39,810 nt of DNA from a virus. The notes beneath the pieces are model-generated. The model saw only the letters and a list, made by a program, of their open reading frames with translations, searched no databases and was not told where the DNA came from. Location: the IMG/VR virus record IMGVR_UViG_3300009702_000471, positions 1-39,810 of that record. One strand, written 5' to 3'. Positions 15,911 to 22,757 of the stretch are shown in pieces. How positions within the stretch are numbered: the first letter of the stretch is position 1; the number at the start of each line of letters is the position of its first letter. The translations under genes were made by a program, and so were the position numbers.

Positions 15911-16000
15911 TCTTCATACTTGCGTTTTGACGCATCGACAACCGAATCCGATGGAATCATCGGATTCGGGATCGAGACGTGTTAAATCGAGCGTCATGCA
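15911..16000 (+). repeat. Dispersed leader element C, in front of csrA
   Basis: This copy has the strongest hairpin: a perfect 12-bp stem (15942-15953 with 15958-15969) and loop GAAT, placing ATGGA at 15951-15955 on top. It opens with CATACTTGCGTTTTGACGCA, itself a small hairpin, shared with D and in part B. It ends with ACGTGTTAAATCGAGCG, shared base for base with element E. It lies 45 bases before the csrA start codon, within the 136-base gap 15909-16044. Confidence 0.85.
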
Positions 16001-16028
16001 GTGTAAACACCACTTCAACACCACTTCA

Positions 16029-16047
16029 GTGGAAGGAACCCACAATG
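16029..16047 (+). promoter_or_regulatory. csrA ribosome site inside an AAGGA-loop hairpin
   Basis: GTGG (16029-16032) can pair with CCAC (16040-16043), leaving the loop AAGGAAC, which is the ribosome-binding site. The start ATG follows one base later. A competing hairpin CCACT-TC-AGTGG lies at 16021-16032. CsrA commonly represses its own mRNA by covering such a GGA at the ribosome site, so self-control is likely. The 4-bp stem is short. Confidence 0.5.
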
Positions 16048-16233
16048 TTAGTTCTCTCAAGAAAAAAAGAACAGTCCATTATAGTAGGAGACCTTGTAGA
16101 AATTAGGGTGCTTGCTATCCATAGCGATCGAGTCTTCTTGGGGATTAAGGCCCCTAAAGAGGTTCCCGTTCACCGAAAGGAAGTATTCCTGATGCTGAAG
16201 GAAAAGGAAGATGCTGAAACGCCTAATCCTTAA
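16045..16233 (+). CDS. csrA: CsrA-like translational regulator
   Basis: The 62-residue product matches CsrA from the first residue: MLVLSRKKEQSI, then IRVLAIHSDRVFLGIKAP and EVPVHRKEVF, where the arginine after VH fits the RNA-binding R44 of the E. coli protein. CsrA dimers bind GGA in hairpin loops, usually blocking ribosome sites. I chose ATG 16045 behind GGAAGGA, because an upstream in-frame ATG at 15979 would add 22 residues from the repeat. The gene overlaps the Rad50-like gene by 23 bases. It is preceded by leader element C, one of four with AUGGA hairpins in this window. Confidence 0.93.
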   Translation: MLVLSRKKEQSIIVGDLVEIRVLAIHSDRVFLGIKAPKEVPVHRKEVFLMLKEKEDAETPNP

Positions 16234-17110
16234 AAACTTCCAGTGCCATAAGAAGATCAAGATTAAGCTCGGTCCAGTGACTACAATCATAGGGCCTAGT
16301 GATGTTGGCAAGTCTGCTATCATCAGGGCACTGAGATGGGTCTGTTTGAACAAGCCATCAGGAATGGAGTTCCTCAAGAACGGCGAAGCTGTTGTATCTG
16401 TTTCAATCGACGCTGAAAAGAAACGGACACAACGCAAACGATCCAAGTCAAAGAATGCCTATTCTATCGACGGGAAAGAGTTTAAAGCCTTCGGCAATTC
16501 CGTTCCTGAGGAAATTGAAAATCACTTGAATGTTGGTACTATCAATTTCCAGTGTCAGCATGACCCTCCTTATTTGTTTCATGCTTCCCCTGGGCAAGTG
16601 AGCCGAGAACTGAATTCAATCGTAAGCCTTGACTCCATTGACCTGACTCTTAGCCGGATTGTATCTGTAGTGAGGAAGACAAAAGCAAGTCTCGAGGTGA
16701 CCAAAGAGCGTCTATCGGAAGCGAAGCGGGAGATGGATGAACTCCGACCTATTGTGACCCTCAAGAAAGAGTATGAATCCCTTGTCAAGCAACTTGTGAA
16801 GCAAAAGGAAATGGAAGAAAAAACAAACACTCTCAAGGGCTTGGTTGATTCAGTACACAAGTTGGAAGATAAACTTCCTAAAGAAATGCCGGACGTTCAA
16901 GGGCTCAAGCAAAAAGAAAGGAGGTTTTCACAGGCAAGGAAACAACTCCAAGCATTAAAGGAACAGATAAACAAGGTAAAGCAACTCAAAATCCAAATGA
17001 AATGGGAGCAAGAACGTTCCCGTTTGGCTGAGAAGAAATTAGCTAAGCTCCAAACAGGCAAGTGTCCTATTTGTGAGCAGCCATTCAAAGGAAAAGGAAC
17101 CAATGAGTAA
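16211..17110 (+). CDS. Rad50/SbcC-like ATPase, N-terminal half ending at the zinc hook
   Basis: The 299-residue product has Walker A GPSDVGKS (28-35), the N-lobe of an SMC-type ATPase (phage gp46, SbcC), then about 130 residues of coiled coil. It ends with the zinc-hook motif CPIC at 285-288, only 11 residues before the stop. The returning coil and the Walker B lobe are missing and are encoded at 18106-18928. With the Mre11-like nuclease between them it would process DNA ends. The start follows AAGGAAG and overlaps csrA. Confidence 0.87.
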   Translation: MLKRLILKNFQCHKKIKIKLGPVTTIIGPSDVGKSAIIRALRWVCLNKPSGMEFLKNGEAVVSVSIDAEKKRTQRKRSKSKNAYSIDGKEFKAFGNSVPEEIENHLNVGTINFQCQHDPPYLFHASPGQVSRELNSIVSLDSIDLTLSRIVSVVRKTKASLEVTKERLSEAKREMDELRPIVTLKKEYESLVKQLVKQKEMEEKTNTLKGLVDSVHKLEDKLPKEMPDVQGLKQKERRFSQARKQLQALKEQINKVKQLKIQMKWEQERSRLAEKKLAKLQTGKCPICEQPFKGKGTNE

Positions 17111-18134
17111 CAAGAGAGTCCTGGCTATTCTGTGTTCCGATCTTCACTTGTCACACAAACCACCTATCGCCCGTTCAAAGGAGGACTGGTATCAGGTGAT
17201 GAAACGATACTTGAAGCAACTAAGAATTCTGTGCTTTCGCAATTCTTGGGATAGTTCAGGAGGAAGATACTATCCTAAAGTAATTTGTGCAGGAGACATC
17301 TTTGACAAATGGAACTCTCCTCCTGAACTCATCAACTTTGCGATTGAACAACTACCTTCCATGTATGCCATTCCTGGCCAGCACGACTTACCAAATCACA
17401 ACTACCTAGACAGAACCAAATCAGCCTATTGGACGTTAGTACAAGCAAGAAAGATCACGAATTTGTGGCCGAAGGAACCCTGCGTGATTCTGACGCCTGA
17501 CGGCGTACCTTGCTTGCGCTTGACGGGATTCCCTTGGAGTTACACTATCACTCCTACAAAGGGTGAACTGGACAATGCAATAAACTTAGCCGTAATCCAC
17601 CAGTACATCTGGAAGATTGGTTATGGTTTCTTAGGAGCACCCTCTTGCTCTATTGTTGGAACCAAACTAAGGAAGGAGTTGCGGAGTTTTGACGCAGCCA
17701 TCTTTGGGGACAATCACATAGGTTTCCTTTCTCAATTTGCTCAAAATAACTGTGAAAAGAAGCCTTGGCTCAATAAAAAGAAGAGCATACTAAACTGTGG
17801 AGGATTCATTCGCCGCAACTCGGATCAGGTTGAGTATTGTCCTATGGTAGGACTCCTCAAGGAAGATGCAAGCATTGAAACAGTCCAACTTGATACGTCA
17901 AAGGATAAGATGGAATTTGATCTCCCAGTGAAAAAGGAAAACCCTGAACTATGTTCAGCCGAGTTCATTGCTTCTCTGAAAAATGTGATCTCGATAGGAA
18001 GGGATTTCAATGAAACTATCCGCCTCCTCCTTGACAAACAAGATGAAATGATGGAAGGAACTCGTTCCCTTATCAAAAGTGTTCTTCAGGAAACAGGAGC
18101 AAAAAGTGAAAGAGAGTCAACAGAAGAAGATTAG
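17103..18134 (+). CDS. Mre11/SbcD-like nuclease
   Basis: The 343-residue product has the metallophosphoesterase motifs in order: SDLHLS (12-17), CAGDIFDKW, PGQHDLPNH (Q instead of the usual N in GNHD), and FGDNHIG, then NCGGFIRRN. This is the nuclease partner of Rad50-like ATPases (phage gp47). It lies between the two halves of the Rad50-like gene. I chose ATG 17103, overlapping the previous stop by eight bases. The C-terminal 90 residues are helical and charged, probably the Rad50-binding part. Confidence 0.87.
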   Translation: MSNKRVLAILCSDLHLSHKPPIARSKEDWYQVMKRYLKQLRILCFRNSWDSSGGRYYPKVICAGDIFDKWNSPPELINFAIEQLPSMYAIPGQHDLPNHNYLDRTKSAYWTLVQARKITNLWPKEPCVILTPDGVPCLRLTGFPWSYTITPTKGELDNAINLAVIHQYIWKIGYGFLGAPSCSIVGTKLRKELRSFDAAIFGDNHIGFLSQFAQNNCEKKPWLNKKKSILNCGGFIRRNSDQVEYCPMVGLLKEDASIETVQLDTSKDKMEFDLPVKKENPELCSAEFIASLKNVISIGRDFNETIRLLLDKQDEMMEGTRSLIKSVLQETGAKSERESTEED

Positions 18135-18384
18135 TGAGTATGAAAAGATCCTTGCCGATGTTGATTCCTTCAAAAGAAGAATCAGTGAAATTCAAGGAGT
18201 GCTAAAAGAAAAGAAAAAGATCCTAAAGAAATCCTATGGCTGTGATTCTCTCAAACAAGCCACCAAGCTTTTGAAGAAGTTTGAGAAGCAAGTGGAAAAG
18301 ACAAGAGGAGAGTTTGAGAAGGCTATGCTGACTTTTGCAGAAAAGTGGCAAAATGGATTTGACAGACTACAAGACGAAGGTTGA
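18106..18384 (+). CDS. Coiled-coil protein, probable part of the split Rad50-like complex
   Basis: The 92-residue product is one long charged coiled coil with no catalytic motif. I place the start at GTG 18106, six bases after AGGAG; GTG 18079 is an alternative. It overlaps the nuclease gene by 29 bases and the following ATPase half by 32. In an intact Rad50 the returning arm of the coil would lie here, so this may be that arm as a separate peptide. This is an inference from order and composition. Confidence 0.6.
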   Translation: MKESQQKKISEYEKILADVDSFKRRISEIQGVLKEKKKILKKSYGCDSLKQATKLLKKFEKQVEKTRGEFEKAMLTFAEKWQNGFDRLQDEG

Positions 18385-18928
18385 GGAGAAGTGGCTCCTA
18401 TTCCGTCAAGCAAAGAAAACTTATGCTAAGGAAAGACAAAGGACCATAGAACTCGAGGATCGTTTATTCTGTGCAGAGGAAGCCCAAGTCTTCCTACAAC
18501 AAGCAGCAGAGACATTCCAAGCAGAAGCTCACAAGCAGATTGCCACTATTGTCTCAGAATGCTTGGAAGCTATCTTCGATGAACCTTATGAGTTCAAAAT
18601 CTTGTTTGAGCGAAAGAGAGGGAAGACTGAGGCTCGTTTGGTGTTCTTGCGGGAAGGCCTCGAGTATGATCCTATGAGTGCGAGCGGAGGAGGTGTAGTA
18701 GATGTGGCTTCTTTTGCCTTGCACTTATCATGCCTGATGTTGACACAACCAAGCAAACGGAAGCTTCTAGTTCTCGATGAACCCTTCCGCTTTGTCTCTG
18801 CTGAGTATAGAGGAAGGATTGCAAGTATGCTTGAAACACTCGCCGAAGAACTTGGAGTTCAGTTCCTCATAGTAACTCACATGGAAGAACTAAAAATCGG
18901 GAAGGTAATTAACCTGGGAGGAGAATGA
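18353..18928 (+). CDS. Rad50/SbcC-like ATPase, C-terminal half
   Basis: The 191-residue product starts with coiled coil and then has the C-lobe motifs: signature SASGGG (109-114), Walker B LLVLDEP (138-144) and a switch-like VTHMEEL near the end. It complements the N-terminal half at 16211-17110. The two together make one ABC-type ATPase. ATG 18353 is my chosen start, with TTG 18335 possible; neither has a strong ribosome site, so coupling to the upstream gene is likely. Confidence 0.83.
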   Translation: MDLTDYKTKVEEKWLLFRQAKKTYAKERQRTIELEDRLFCAEEAQVFLQQAAETFQAEAHKQIATIVSECLEAIFDEPYEFKILFERKRGKTEARLVFLREGLEYDPMSASGGGVVDVASFALHLSCLMLTQPSKRKLLVLDEPFRFVSAEYRGRIASMLETLAEELGVQFLIVTHMEELKIGKVINLGGE

Positions 18929-18929
18929 A

Positions 18930-19151
18930 GTGAAAGGGAGCAGCCCAATTCAATCCGCTTTGACTGTAATCGAATGGCTGGAAGGATCTTTACTAACGAT
19001 GGCAAGGAGGACCGTACAGGAAACATTAGCAAAAGCGAGCTGTGATGCTTCATTTTGGGTAAAGCATCTGCTCGGGAACAACTACGCAGTAATGAGAGAT
19101 GATACTATCGTGACAACCTTTACTTTTCCACCAGAAGAGGATGAAGCATAG
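18930..19151 (+). CDS. Small protein, function unknown
   Basis: The 73-residue product begins at GTG 18930, six bases after a strong GGGAGGAG site, one base after the ATPase stop. It has an N-terminal amphipathic helix and an acidic C-terminus (PPEEDEA). No family is recognised. It is the last gene of the rightward block, just before the shared terminator. Confidence 0.65.
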   Translation: MKGSSPIQSALTVIEWLEGSLLTMARRTVQETLAKASCDASFWVKHLLGNNYAVMRDDTIVTTFTFPPEEDEA

Positions 19152-19161
19152 TAAGCAAAGA

Positions 19162-19232
19162 CCCTCCGAGAAACAAGTCGTGGGAGACCAGACACAACTT
19201 GTTGAGGAGTTCTCGGAGGGCCTATTTCTTTT
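19162..19232. terminator. Bidirectional terminator between convergent blocks
   Basis: A perfect 11-bp outer stem (19162-19172 with 19210-19220, CCCTCCGAGAA and its complement) contains an inner 6-bp stem (ACAAGT with ACTTGT). Downstream on the + strand is CCTATTTCTTTT; on the - strand the stem is followed by GGTCTTTGCTT. It lies exactly in the 70-base gap between the convergent genes ending at 19151 and 19222. Confidence 0.85.
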
Positions 19233-19863
19233 GTTGAAGCAGACTCATCCTTTCCATCCAATCTTGGCTAATATCATCTGCTAAACAAATGTGACTTCCT
19301 GTCTGCAATGGAACGTCTGTCGGCAATTTTAAAAACTGCAGAATATCCTTCACAACTCGCTCAGCATTGTCCACAAGGTCCTCATACCAAACTTGAATAA
19401 ATGGCACTTCGTGGCCATGAAGCCAACGGCCAAGTTGCTGATCTTGTGTTTCCAAATCCCAATAGTGAGCCATAATTCGCTCAGCATCAAAATGGACGGT
19501 TCGGTGTGATTGAGGAATCTCTTGGCCCCTACGATGGCTCCAACAATCAGACTCTCTTGCTCTATACATGCTAACGGCTTGAGCCATACGGTCCTTACGC
19601 CGCATCCATACTATATGACAAGCGATCCGATCAGCCGAGGTAAGAATCTTCCAAATTTGAGTGAGTTCCCCATAGACCAATTTTGTACCGAATGGATAGG
19701 CTTCGTCAAATTTAGACCACTCACGTTTCAAGTTCTCCCCACTGAAACGATACCAAAGATGTTCTCGTGGGCTTCCAGCAACTCCAGTTGAAGTTAGCAT
19801 ATCACATAGCCAACTTGATCCTGTTCTAGCTGTAACAGCTATCATATAAAAGTTACGAGGCAT
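19222..19863 (-). CDS. Stf0-like sulfotransferase
   Basis: The 213-residue product resembles PAPS-dependent sulfotransferases of the Stf0 type. ARTGSSWLCDML near the start fits the 5'-phosphosulfate loop, and WMRRKDRMAQAVSMYRA fits the 3'-phosphate site. GSPREHLWY and VWYEDLV also match. Such enzymes move sulfate to sugars or other small molecules. The start is ATG 19863 (GTG 19875 possible), overlapping the glycosyltransferase end. Next to that gene it suggests a sulfated sugar, perhaps on the virion or the host surface. It is the last gene of the late block. Confidence 0.8.
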   Translation of the reverse strand: MPRNFYMIAVTARTGSSWLCDMLTSTGVAGSPREHLWYRFSGENLKREWSKFDEAYPFGTKLVYGELTQIWKILTSADRIACHIVWMRRKDRMAQAVSMYRARESDCWSHRRGQEIPQSHRTVHFDAERIMAHYWDLETQDQQLGRWLHGHEVPFIQVWYEDLVDNAERVVKDILQFLKLPTDVPLQTGSHICLADDISQDWMERMSLLQQKK

Positions 19864-21211
19864 TGATCTTCTCACGGTAAACGGAGGACAAATAGCGGTC
19901 CCAGTGGCGAATCATAACATCTGATGTTCCATGCAATCTTGCCCAATACTTTGCCCTGCGTGTGATGTCGCTTTTGCGTCTTGCGAGGAGAATTCCTAAT
20001 GCTACACTATCAGCAGAAGGATTGATGTCCAAAGGCACAACAACTTGTCCAACATCCCGTTCAATCTCTGGAATTGCTCCAACACGAGTCGAAACTACAG
20101 GTTTCCCAAGATACCATGCTTCGATTGTAGCTAGACAGCATCCTTCACTTTGCGATGTTGAGACAATAACATCAGCGGCAGTGAAGGCATTCCCAACATC
20201 CGATACTGCTGAGTGAATGATTGCACGGTCTCCTGCTGTTTTTTGAATCTTAGTTACAGCTTTCTCACGCCAACCACCATCTCCACAAAAGAAAGCTGTC
20301 CATTTGTCAGGCAACTTGCTAATAGCCTCAGCTAATACTTCGCAGTTTTTATCAGGAGAAAGACGGCCAATGTATGCTGCAATCTTTCCTTCAAGTGGAA
20401 GTCCAAATCGTTTGCGAGCTTCCTCCTTTGAACCATGAGCTAGACGGTTCTTATCTATTCCATTCAAAATGACGGACGTTCCAGGAGGACATAGTTCAGA
20501 GACCGCTTCTGAAACTGCAACATAGTGCGAGCAAATATGAGACTTGAAAGAATCACGGAGGGTCTGCTTTGTCCATTCGCAGCAACCGTGAGCCACACCG
20601 ATTGTAGGGTTGGCACTTGCAGATTGTGCAATTTCAACCATGCCTTGTAAAACACCAATTGCTGGTTGGCTTGTCGGTAATTTTATTTTTGAAGTACCTC
20701 CCCAACAAACCACTACATCTATGTCTGTTGTTGCTATGCGAAAAGCTTCTTCTTGTGTTGGATAAGACAAAATGTTTTTCTCATTTGTGTCCCAACTAAT
20801 CATAGGCGACAAAACTGCATTGGTGATGATCTCGGAACTTCCATTAGGAAATACAAGTATCTTCCAATTATGTTTTGATCCATTTGTCAAGACCCTGATC
20901 CATTCCTCGGCTCCACCTAATCCTAGACTACCAGTGAACATCAGGCAATTCAAAGGCCGATCATAGTCAATATCAACCGATGGTTTAGGAGGAACTGGTC
21001 TCTCTTCATTGGGCCAAAGATATTCAGGACATCTACCTATTTTATCGCGACCTACTATAGATACTATTTGATTTGAAAGTGTACACTTATTGAAAGTGCG
21101 ATGTTCACATTCTTGGCAAACCAGCATCCGCTCTTTAAACAAATCAGTTGCTGCATCTGTTGGACTGGATTGCTTGTATCTCTTGATTGCCTTTTTTGCA
21201 TTCCAAATCAT
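19853..21211 (-). CDS. GT4-type glycosyltransferase with N-terminal cysteine motif
   Basis: The 452-residue product has the GT-B fold pattern: GSLGLGGAEEW (donor-side glycine loop), VAVSEAV, ILNGID, YIGRLSPDKN and a C-terminal SEGCCLATIEAW that holds the EX7E-type pair. The first 75 residues carry a cysteine cluster (CQECEHRTFNKC ... CPEYLW) that may bind zinc. The start is ATG 21211, six bases after AGGAGG. It follows tail genes and overlaps the sulfotransferase, so both probably act on the same glycan. The sugar and acceptor are unknown. Confidence 0.85.
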   Translation of the reverse strand: MIWNAKKAIKRYKQSSPTDAATDLFKERMLVCQECEHRTFNKCTLSNQIVSIVGRDKIGRCPEYLWPNEERPVPPKPSVDIDYDRPLNCLMFTGSLGLGGAEEWIRVLTNGSKHNWKILVFPNGSSEIITNAVLSPMISWDTNEKNILSYPTQEEAFRIATTDIDVVVCWGGTSKIKLPTSQPAIGVLQGMVEIAQSASANPTIGVAHGCCEWTKQTLRDSFKSHICSHYVAVSEAVSELCPPGTSVILNGIDKNRLAHGSKEEARKRFGLPLEGKIAAYIGRLSPDKNCEVLAEAISKLPDKWTAFFCGDGGWREKAVTKIQKTAGDRAIIHSAVSDVGNAFTAADVIVSTSQSEGCCLATIEAWYLGKPVVSTRVGAIPEIERDVGQVVVPLDINPSADSVALGILLARRKSDITRRAKYWARLHGTSDVMIRHWDRYLSSVYREKINAS

Positions 21212-21222
21212 CTTATCCCTCC

Positions 21223-21909
21223 TCAAGGATAGTAAGGTTCAATCGTCAGTTTCTTAGTGTGGTCAACTTGCCAGTCACTCTCAGCGGTCTGGTCCGATGC
21301 TCCTGGGAATTCATTCTTTCCTAAACAGTGAAAGAATTCACCTGCTCCGTTTGGATTTTTTAGTAGCCAAAAGGTGCTAGTATCAAACTGCTTTACCGAC
21401 TCAAAATCAAAAGATCGTGGAACTGTGGACAAGCTCCACTTACTGTTAATTGTTCCTGCTCCGAAAATGTTTCCATAGGCTAATTCTATTCCTACAAAGC
21501 GAACATCTAAGATCAAATCGGAAATATCTACAAACCAAATCCAACTACAAGGATTGAAATTTCCAATTGAAGGGCCTGGTCCAAATCCTCCATCAAGAGC
21601 TACAGGGAAAGCAGGAAATGTTTGATTAAAAAATTCACGAGTAAGTATATGCTCTCCGTTCATCCTCTTAGCGGCTTTTGCTGAATTCCCCGGACTGGCA
21701 TCTATTGATGCAAGTCTAGTGAAAAACGTATCAGGAGGAACAGTCAATTTCCAGTGGGATGGAACACACTTACAGTTTCCACACACTCCTTGCAATCCTT
21801 GTATAGCAACATCCTCTCCTCCAAAAGGCTTTGTCTCGCCAAACTTAATTTCTTTTCTTGTTGCAGGATTGCAGCAAGGTTCAGGAGGGTTGAAATGCCA
21901 GATACCCAT
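21223..21909 (-). CDS. Probable tail or baseplate protein, function unknown
   Basis: The 228-residue product has a cysteine-rich N-terminal part (PEPCCNP, then CGNCKCVPSHWKL) and a long aromatic, beta-like remainder. I do not recognise the family by name; similar cysteine-start proteins occur near tail genes of planctomycete-like phages in my memory. The start ATG follows a GAAGGGA site. Position between the FTL-domain protein and the glycosyltransferase suggests a virion component. Confidence 0.55.
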   Translation of the reverse strand: MGIWHFNPPEPCCNPATRKEIKFGETKPFGGEDVAIQGLQGVCGNCKCVPSHWKLTVPPDTFFTRLASIDASPGNSAKAAKRMNGEHILTREFFNQTFPAFPVALDGGFGPGPSIGNFNPCSWIWFVDISDLILDVRFVGIELAYGNIFGAGTINSKWSLSTVPRSFDFESVKQFDTSTFWLLKNPNGAGEFFHCLGKNEFPGASDQTAESDWQVDHTKKLTIEPYYP

Positions 21910-21921
21910 TATTGATTCCCT

Positions 21922-22641
21922 TCAGGAGTAACTGCCATAACTAGAAACAAACTCAATTTGTCTACACTCAAGAGCAACTACAATATAGCCTGCTCCGGCT
22001 ACGGGAACACAAACAACAAGAGCCCCTTTCTTAGCGGGAGTAGGAGCGGCCACAGGGATAGGAAGACGGACATCAACTACGGTTCCGGTATCAACCCACG
22101 ACTCGTTAAGAACCTCAATGTCTCCTACCTGTCCACTTGCCTTTTTCAAAGGAGTGCCTACAACTCCCATAACAGGAAGATCGACATCCCTATAATTTCC
22201 TCCAAAGCTGACAATCCAGCAACCCGGTAACTTTTCTACCAGAACATCTCCTGGAGAGAGACTCGGCAATGCGAGTAAGGCATCCCGCACATCTTGATCT
22301 GTAGCATCCCATTGAATATCTACAGAGACCTCTGCTGGAGTAGTATCCTTTTTATCCGGTTTGAAAGATAAAGTAAAAGAACCTCCTATTATGGAACCAA
22401 GGAGACGAACGTACTGAATCGAGCCCACTGGTTCTAAGGATAAGAGGGACGCTCGAGCAGTCCCTACGTTTGTCAGGTCTTCCAGCAAGATAGCAACAAT
22501 GTTAGTAAGCCCAGAAGCCTTTCGGGAAGGAGCCGAAGAAGAGCCATTTCCTCCGAGAGCCCCTCGCAAGTAGTCTTTGCTCATTCTTGTCAGGAGGGAA
22601 ACAAAGGAATCACTGAGGCGATTACCTATTTCTTCTGCCAT
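21922..22641 (-). CDS. Tail-associated protein with one FTL-type domain
   Basis: The 239-residue product contains one copy of the repeated domain of the upstream large protein: IGGSFTLSF, then VSVDIQWDA, VRDALLALPSLSPGDVLV and WIVSFGGNY (about residues 85-165). The N-terminal half is helical and serine-rich and the end is beta-like. It is the first gene behind leader element D. It probably belongs to the distal tail or its fibres. The start ATG 22641 follows GGGGAG. Confidence 0.6.
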   Translation of the reverse strand: MAEEIGNRLSDSFVSLLTRMSKDYLRGALGGNGSSSAPSRKASGLTNIVAILLEDLTNVGTARASLLSLEPVGSIQYVRLLGSIIGGSFTLSFKPDKKDTTPAEVSVDIQWDATDQDVRDALLALPSLSPGDVLVEKLPGCWIVSFGGNYRDVDLPVMGVVGTPLKKASGQVGDIEVLNESWVDTGTVVDVRLPIPVAAPTPAKKGALVVCVPVAGAGYIVVALECRQIEFVSSYGSYS

Positions 22642-22650
22642 TTGTCAGGT

Positions 22651-22753
22651 CTCCCCACTTGCGTTTTGACGCATCGACAACCGACTCCGATGAATTCCAT
22701 CGGATTCGGAATTACATCTCCATACTGGCTAAGCACGGAGCCAGAATCAAGCG
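22651..22753 (-). repeat. Dispersed leader element D
   Basis: Read on the - strand it stands before the gene starting at 22641. Bases 22678-22753 are identical to element A, in the same sense relative to the gene that follows. Hairpin arms are 22681-22692 and 22698-22709; ATGGA (- strand) lies at the top (22696-22700) and again at 22719-22723, with 18 bases between. The part 22657-22678 adds the TGCGT/ACGCA hairpin shared with C and B, but on the opposite side of the ANGGA hairpin relative to transcription. Confidence 0.85.
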
Positions 22754-22757
22754 ATTG

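Noticed and set aside
15926-15955. TTGACG in leader element C as a sigma70 -35 box
   Set aside because: No acceptable -10 hexamer at 16-18 bases; the same holds for the TTGATT and TTGACA runs in A and D. Phage-specific promoters cannot be excluded.
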